Shown one piece after another: positions 5,302 to 8,278 of a stretch of DNA of 8,278 bases (position 1 is its first letter; each line of letters starts with the position of its first letter). Both the position numbers and the translations under genes were made by a program. Origin of the DNA: DAINBT01 sp036732785 (GTDB lineage Bacteria; Planctomycetota; Phycisphaerae; Sedimentisphaerales; SM23-30); NCBI GenBank assembly GCA_964537505.1, contig CAZICK010000122.1, positions 1 through 8,278 on the forward strand, given 5' to 3'. The notes beneath the pieces were generated by a model, which was not told the origin of the DNA, did not search any database, and was given only the letters and a program-made list of their open reading frames with translations.

Positions 5302-6297
5302 TTATTGAAGGGCATATTCCTGGACAATCTCGTCCAGCGTCTCGATCTCTTCTGAAGAAAGGACCAATCGACCCGCCTGGGCGTTTTCTATGGCTTGTTG
5401 CGGCGTTCTCGCTCCGCATAGTACATGTGTAATACCGGGCTGGGCGAATGTCCATGCGATTACAAGCTGGGCTAGGGTTGCATTGTGCTGCTCGGCAATG
5501 GGGCGGAACTGTTCGAGCATGGCCAACGCCAGCTTTCGGTTTTCCACGGTGAATCGATTTCTGTCACGGCGCAGGTCGCCGGGATTGAATTTACGCTCGG
5601 GCGAAATCTTTCCGGTCAGCAAACCATTGGCCAACGGCGAGTAGGCGAGCATTGCGATGTTGTTTTCGCGGCAGTGCTGGAGGATGCCGTTTTGCTCGAT
5701 ATCACGGTCGAGCATACTGTATTGTTCCTGAGTTGATTCTATCGGGCCATACGCCTTGAGTTTCTGCAGGTTGGCGTTGGAAACGCCGATGGCGCGTATT
5801 TTGCCCTGTTCCTTCAGTTTAATCAGGGCCGCGATGGTGTCCTCAAGTGGCGTGGTCGATTCCTGCCTGTGAGTCTGATATAGGTCGATATAATCGGTCT
5901 CCAGATAGGTCAGGCTCCGTTCGAGTTCTTCGATTATCGAATCCGGTGTCAGGCATCTATAAACCTTCAGTTTCGATGGGCCATTGGTGCGACCCTTGTC
6001 ATCGGCGTGAAAGTAAAATTCACCTTTTTGTTTGTCCCACACCAGGCCGCACTTAGTGGCCAGGATCACCTTGTCCCGTCTGCCGCGGATCGCCTTGCCG
6101 ACGATTTGTTCCGACCGTCCGAAGCCGTATATCGGCGCTGTGTCTATGAAATTTATCCCGTGGTCCAGGGCCCCATGGATGGTTTTTATGGATTCATCGT
6201 CATCGGCGCCGCCCCACATCCAGCCTCCGATAGCCCAGGCGCCCAGGGCGATCACCGAAGCATCAACCTGATAACTTCCAATGTTTCGATAAAGCAT
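5302..6297 (-). CDS. aldo/keto reductase
   Basis: The protein is 331 aa, the usual length for this NAD(P)H-dependent oxidoreductase superfamily with a TIM-barrel fold. The catalytic tetrad is complete: Asp52 and Tyr57 (DTAPIYGFGRSE), Lys82 (LATKCG) and His143 (YQTHR). The GVSN motif at 171-174 and the late CGARTPQQ segment at 294-301 fit NAD(P) phosphate binding at the barrel's C-terminal side. The insert at about 94-113 resembles that of the Bacillus IolS/YhdN-like group. The substrate is unknown; small aldehydes, ketones or sugar derivatives are typical. TAAGGAG, which includes the stop codon of the upstream gene, is its Shine-Dalgarno about 11 bases before ATG 6297. The two genes are only 15 bases apart and form one operon. 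Confidence 0.95.
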   Translation of the reverse strand: MLYRNIGSYQVDASVIALGAWAIGGWMWGGADDDESIKTIHGALDHGINFIDTAPIYGFGRSEQIVGKAIRGRRDKVILATKCGLVWDKQKGEFYFHADDKGRTNGPSKLKVYRCLTPDSIIEELERSLTYLETDYIDLYQTHRQESTTPLEDTIAALIKLKEQGKIRAIGVSNANLQKLKAYGPIESTQEQYSMLDRDIEQNGILQHCRENNIAMLAYSPLANGLLTGKISPERKFNPGDLRRDRNRFTVENRKLALAMLEQFRPIAEQHNATLAQLVIAWTFAQPGITHVLCGARTPQQAIENAQAGRLVLSSEEIETLDEIVQEYALQ

Positions 6298-6312
6298 AAT
6301 ATGTTTTTCTCC

Positions 6313-7437
6313 TTACCGGACGGGAAAACTCTTACCATCCCGCGAAAAATAGCCGGTCTGTTCGAAATATCGCATCGCTTCAGCGGTGCTTTTGAATACC
6401 TTTGTAGCGGTTTCCGTTATAAACAGCGAAGGTCCAACACTGGGCCGCCAAATGACAAATACTTCCTTTGTCGCTTCGTGTGCGTGCTGCAGTTCTCGTT
6501 CCACTCCGCTGGAAAGGCTCGGTTTTCCGCCGGGCAGTTGGGGTATATAGCTGATGATCATATCGGCCTGATCGATCAGCAGGAAATCTCGTGCGTAAAT
6601 CTGTGCGTGAATATCGCCGGCCACCTGCAATACTTCAGCCACGTCAAACTGCAGATTCTCACCCAATACGCTTACTTCCATTACTTTTCGTCCTCGTTGC
6701 GAGGCCGATACAGCGCTGAGATACAACTGATGTTCTTCCAGATCGGCCGGATCGAAGACAATAAAACGCTCCCCGGCAGCCTGGCGAAACTGCTCGATCT
6801 CGTCCAGAATCGCCGGTTCTTCAACTACGTGCGTCATAGGAAAGCTCAGATACGCCTTGGGCATATCCGGCCGCATCATCAACCGATACAGCGTTGGAGC
6901 GGTGGAATTGTCCTTACCGATGGCCAGCACATAAAATTTTGCCGGCGGATCGGGCCGATTCAAGCCACAACCTAACATCATTATTTCCGTAGCCAGCGTC
7001 TCCTCTTCACGCCAAACGAGCAGATCCTTAAGCGAATGATCGACCTGGTGCTCTTTTATCAGGCGCCCGTGCAGCGAATCGACGTTATCGATCAGACAGA
7101 CGTACATTTCGGCATCGAACCGGGCCAACTGATCGAAGTCGAACGCCGGGAACAAACCATGCTTCCAGCGGAAAGTGGCGTGCGTATTGACGATCAGGTT
7201 TTCGCACCCCCCGGCCAGGGCCAGAATATCCTTAAAAACGCTGCGCCGCAGTTGATGCAGCCGGGCCAGTGGCAAATCCAGAATCCGCCCGGCCGCCACG
7301 TCCGGCGACTCGGCGTACATACGCCGACCGACATGACAGACGACTATCTCCCGGCCTGTCTGACCGGCCAATTCCTGAACTTTGTTCAGATAAGGGCCTT
7401 TGTCCAGCCCTACTGTCCCGGTAACGATTACTCTCAT
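6313..7437 (-). CDS. P-loop NTPase-like domain fused to a nucleoside deoxyribosyltransferase-like domain
   Basis: The protein is 374 aa from ATG 7437. The longer frame from GTG 7479 would overlap the promoter and is not preferred. Residues 1-160 look like a P-loop nucleotide kinase of the archaeal adenylate-kinase kind: a beta strand RVIVTG, then GTVGLDKG at 7-14, a helix, and a second strand LIVNTHATF at 81-89. The loop departs from GxxxxGK[ST]: Asp replaces the final Gly and Gly replaces Ser/Thr. Residues about 195-355 match the nucleoside 2-deoxyribosyltransferase fold, with AYLSFPMT at 195-202, DQADMIISYIPQ at 289-300, SSGVERELQHA at 309-319 and VFVIW at 326-330. Binding of a nucleotide or nucleoside is likely; the reaction is not known. 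It leads the operon with the aldo/keto reductase and has no Shine-Dalgarno, consistent with a leaderless message. Confidence 0.72.
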   Translation of the reverse strand: MRVIVTGTVGLDKGPYLNKVQELAGQTGREIVVCHVGRRMYAESPDVAAGRILDLPLARLHQLRRSVFKDILALAGGCENLIVNTHATFRWKHGLFPAFDFDQLARFDAEMYVCLIDNVDSLHGRLIKEHQVDHSLKDLLVWREEETLATEIMMLGCGLNRPDPPAKFYVLAIGKDNSTAPTLYRLMMRPDMPKAYLSFPMTHVVEEPAILDEIEQFRQAAGERFIVFDPADLEEHQLYLSAVSASQRGRKVMEVSVLGENLQFDVAEVLQVAGDIHAQIYARDFLLIDQADMIISYIPQLPGGKPSLSSGVERELQHAHEATKEVFVIWRPSVGPSLFITETATKVFKSTAEAMRYFEQTGYFSRDGKSFPVR

Positions 7438-7443
7438 GCGGCC

Positions 7444-7472
7444 ATTGTGCCAAAAAAACGCCGCCGACGCAA
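7444..7472 (-). promoter_or_regulatory. promoter of the P-loop/aldo-keto reductase operon (leaderless start)
   Basis: On the minus strand TTGCGT (7472-7467), a 17-bp spacer and CACAAT (7449-7444) precede the ATG by only six bases. The usual distance from -10 to +1 places transcription start on the A of the ATG at 7437. The lack of a Shine-Dalgarno agrees with this. Confidence 0.45.
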
Positions 7473-7513
7473 GCGGCACTTTACCGAAATACCTTTTATT
7501 GGATTAACTGTCA

Positions 7514-7542
7514 TTGCTTATGGCAGCCCTTTTTGTTATAAT
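7514..7542 (+). promoter_or_regulatory. promoter of the PH-domain gene (near-leaderless start)
   Basis: TTGCTT (7514-7519), a 17-bp spacer and consensus TATAAT (7537-7542) end eight bases before ATG 7551. The message would begin zero to two bases before the start codon. No Shine-Dalgarno is present. Confidence 0.65.
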
Positions 7543-7550
7543 GAGCCATC

Positions 7551-8111
7551 ATGGCGAAGACCGAATCAGATCGACAGGTCAATATCGAGGTTGACCGGCT
7601 GCTGCCGGGCGATCTTCTCAGCGAAAACGAAAAGCCCCTGGTTGCTATCAAACCGTCGCTGTGGATAATCGCGTTTTTGAGCTTTCGCACAATCGTAATA
7701 GCCGCGGCGGCATCGGCGGCGGCGATTACGCTGGGTCTGTGGATGGATTGGGGACGCTGGGGCGGATATATTATCCTGGGCTGCGGCGTCTTGGTCCTGG
7801 TCCGGGTCGGTTTCGCCTTGCTGCAGTGGAGCAGTCGCAGTTACGTCTTAACCGACAAACGCGTCATCCGGGTCCGCGGCGTGTTCACCATAGATATTTT
7901 CCAGTGCTCGCTGGAACGCATTCAGAACACCTTTTTGGTCCTGACCGTACCGCAAAGAATATTGGGACTGGGCCACGTCGTTTTCACCACCGCGGGCACT
8001 GGCGGCATCGAAGCGATCTGGCAGTACGTCAAAGACCCCCTCAAAGTGCATAATCAGCTTATCAGCCTCATCAACAAAACCTCCTCCCAAAAAAAAATCC
8101 CACAGCCGTAG
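7551..8111 (+). CDS. membrane-anchored bacterial PH-domain protein (bPH2/DUF304-like, YdbS-type)
   Basis: The protein is 186 aa. Residues 1-36 are polar and probably cytoplasmic. Two membrane helices follow, at about 37-63 (hydrophobic with an Ala-rich run) and 70-92, joined by a short WMDWGRWGG turn. Residues 94-176 form the bacterial PH domain: SRSYVLTDKRVIRVRG at 95-110 is the hallmark strand pair, then the LERIQN segment at 121-126, a hydrophobic strand, VVFTTAG at 143-149 and a final amphipathic helix. Proteins of this kind sit in the cytoplasmic membrane and have no enzymatic motif; some are linked to membrane stress or antimicrobial resistance. No such function can be assigned here. 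The message appears to start at or next to the ATG. A run of nine A at 8089-8097 near the 3' end changes little, since the stop follows within five codons. Confidence 0.86.
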   Translation: MAKTESDRQVNIEVDRLLPGDLLSENEKPLVAIKPSLWIIAFLSFRTIVIAAAASAAAITLGLWMDWGRWGGYIILGCGVLVLVRVGFALLQWSSRSYVLTDKRVIRVRGVFTIDIFQCSLERIQNTFLVLTVPQRILGLGHVVFTTAGTGGIEAIWQYVKDPLKVHNQLISLINKTSSQKKIPQP

Positions 8112-8139
8112 CGGTGAGAAAACTTGTAAAATATCCGGA

Positions 8140-8274
8140 TTAAAGGTTATTGATTTCGTCGAAGGCGGCGAGGATGTTTTCGACGGGGACGTTGGCCTGG
8201 ATGCAGTGGACGGGGTTAAAAACGGGTTCCTCATAAGAATCTGTACAGAACACGAGGCTAAGAACTGCTGTATC
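8140..8274 (-). pseudogene. uroporphyrinogen-decarboxylase-family C-terminal fragment
   Basis: The minus strand from about 8226 to the TAA at 8142-8140 encodes a tail with HCIQANVPVENILAAFDE, the conserved end of uroporphyrinogen-III decarboxylase and related cobamide methyltransferase proteins (family pattern HNIQ.dvPpENI.A). Upstream of residue Val in VFNP the similarity ends. The preceding codons (8227-8274) do not show the expected Gly-Gly-Tyr/Phe, and an in-frame TAG lies at 8277-8275. No other frame restores the family sequence within the window. It is therefore a truncated remnant or a gene broken by rearrangement or frameshift. Only about 130 bases are visible, so sequence beyond the window could change this view. 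It converges with the PH-domain gene, 28 bases away. Confidence 0.5.
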
Positions 8275-8278
8275 CTAT

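Noticed and set aside
6007..6975. 322-codon plus-strand open frame
   Set aside because: It lies antisense to the aldo/keto reductase and the P-loop gene, both of which carry clear family motifs. The translation shows no domain, and no ribosome binding site was noted.
8089..8097. Run of nine A as a programmed frameshift site in the PH-domain gene
   Set aside because: It is within the last eight codons and slippage would alter only a short tail. No conserved alternative product is apparent.
7848..8234. 128-codon minus-strand frame across the end of the PH-domain gene
   Set aside because: It is Ser/Thr/Pro-rich low-complexity translation. It is antisense to the PH domain and out of frame with the recognisable uroporphyrinogen-decarboxylase tail.

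Overview
The window looks like a moderately GC-rich bacterial chromosome. The style of its proteins (HisC, the uroporphyrinogen-decarboxylase-like tail, the thymidylate-synthase-like enzyme) suggests Planctomycetota, perhaps the Phycisphaerae. That assignment rests on remembered family resemblance, not a search, and is tentative. There are no rRNA or tRNA genes, no CRISPR array and no complete insertion sequence.

Layout. (1) Positions 1-500, minus strand, hold the wreck of a type I restriction-modification locus. A good promoter and ribosome binding site lead into only the first 18 or so codons of an hsdM-type methyltransferase gene. A 28-codon overlapping reading frame follows, then a four-helix-bundle gene that runs off the left edge. 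(2) Positions 501-1245 are non-coding: a split dispersed-repeat-like segment, a 33-bp tandem duplication and a G/T-rich leader with a possible G-quadruplex just before hisC. (3) Positions 1246-3664, plus strand, are a short histidine cluster: hisC, hisB and a HAD phosphatase that could supply the missing histidinol-phosphatase step. (4) Positions 3734-4627, minus strand, encode a divergent thymidylate-synthase-family enzyme that keeps the main catalytic residues. (5) Divergent from it, at 4943-5023, is a very small and very basic protein (26 aa) with a near-ideal promoter and a 15-bp operator-like palindrome. (6) Positions 5302-7437, minus strand, are a two-gene operon: a P-loop/deoxyribosyltransferase-like fusion followed by an aldo/keto reductase. 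(7) Divergent from that operon, 7551-8111 encodes a two-helix membrane protein with a bacterial PH domain. (8) At the right edge is a minus-strand fragment matching only the C-terminal tail of the uroporphyrinogen decarboxylase family.

How the genes fit together. hisC and hisB are clearly one transcription unit, and the HAD gene probably belongs to it. The promoters at 7444-7472 and 7514-7542 face away from each other and sit so close to their start codons that both messages should be leaderless or nearly so, whereas hisC, hisB, the thymidylate-synthase-like gene, the small basic gene and the aldo/keto reductase all have clear Shine-Dalgarno sequences. Both window edges carry gene fragments (hsdM, URO-D), which fits local gene loss or rearrangement. 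The best leads for something undescribed are the small basic protein with its operator, the P-loop/deoxyribosyltransferase-like fusion with an altered Walker A, and the promoter-bearing hsdM stub coupled to a four-helix-bundle gene.
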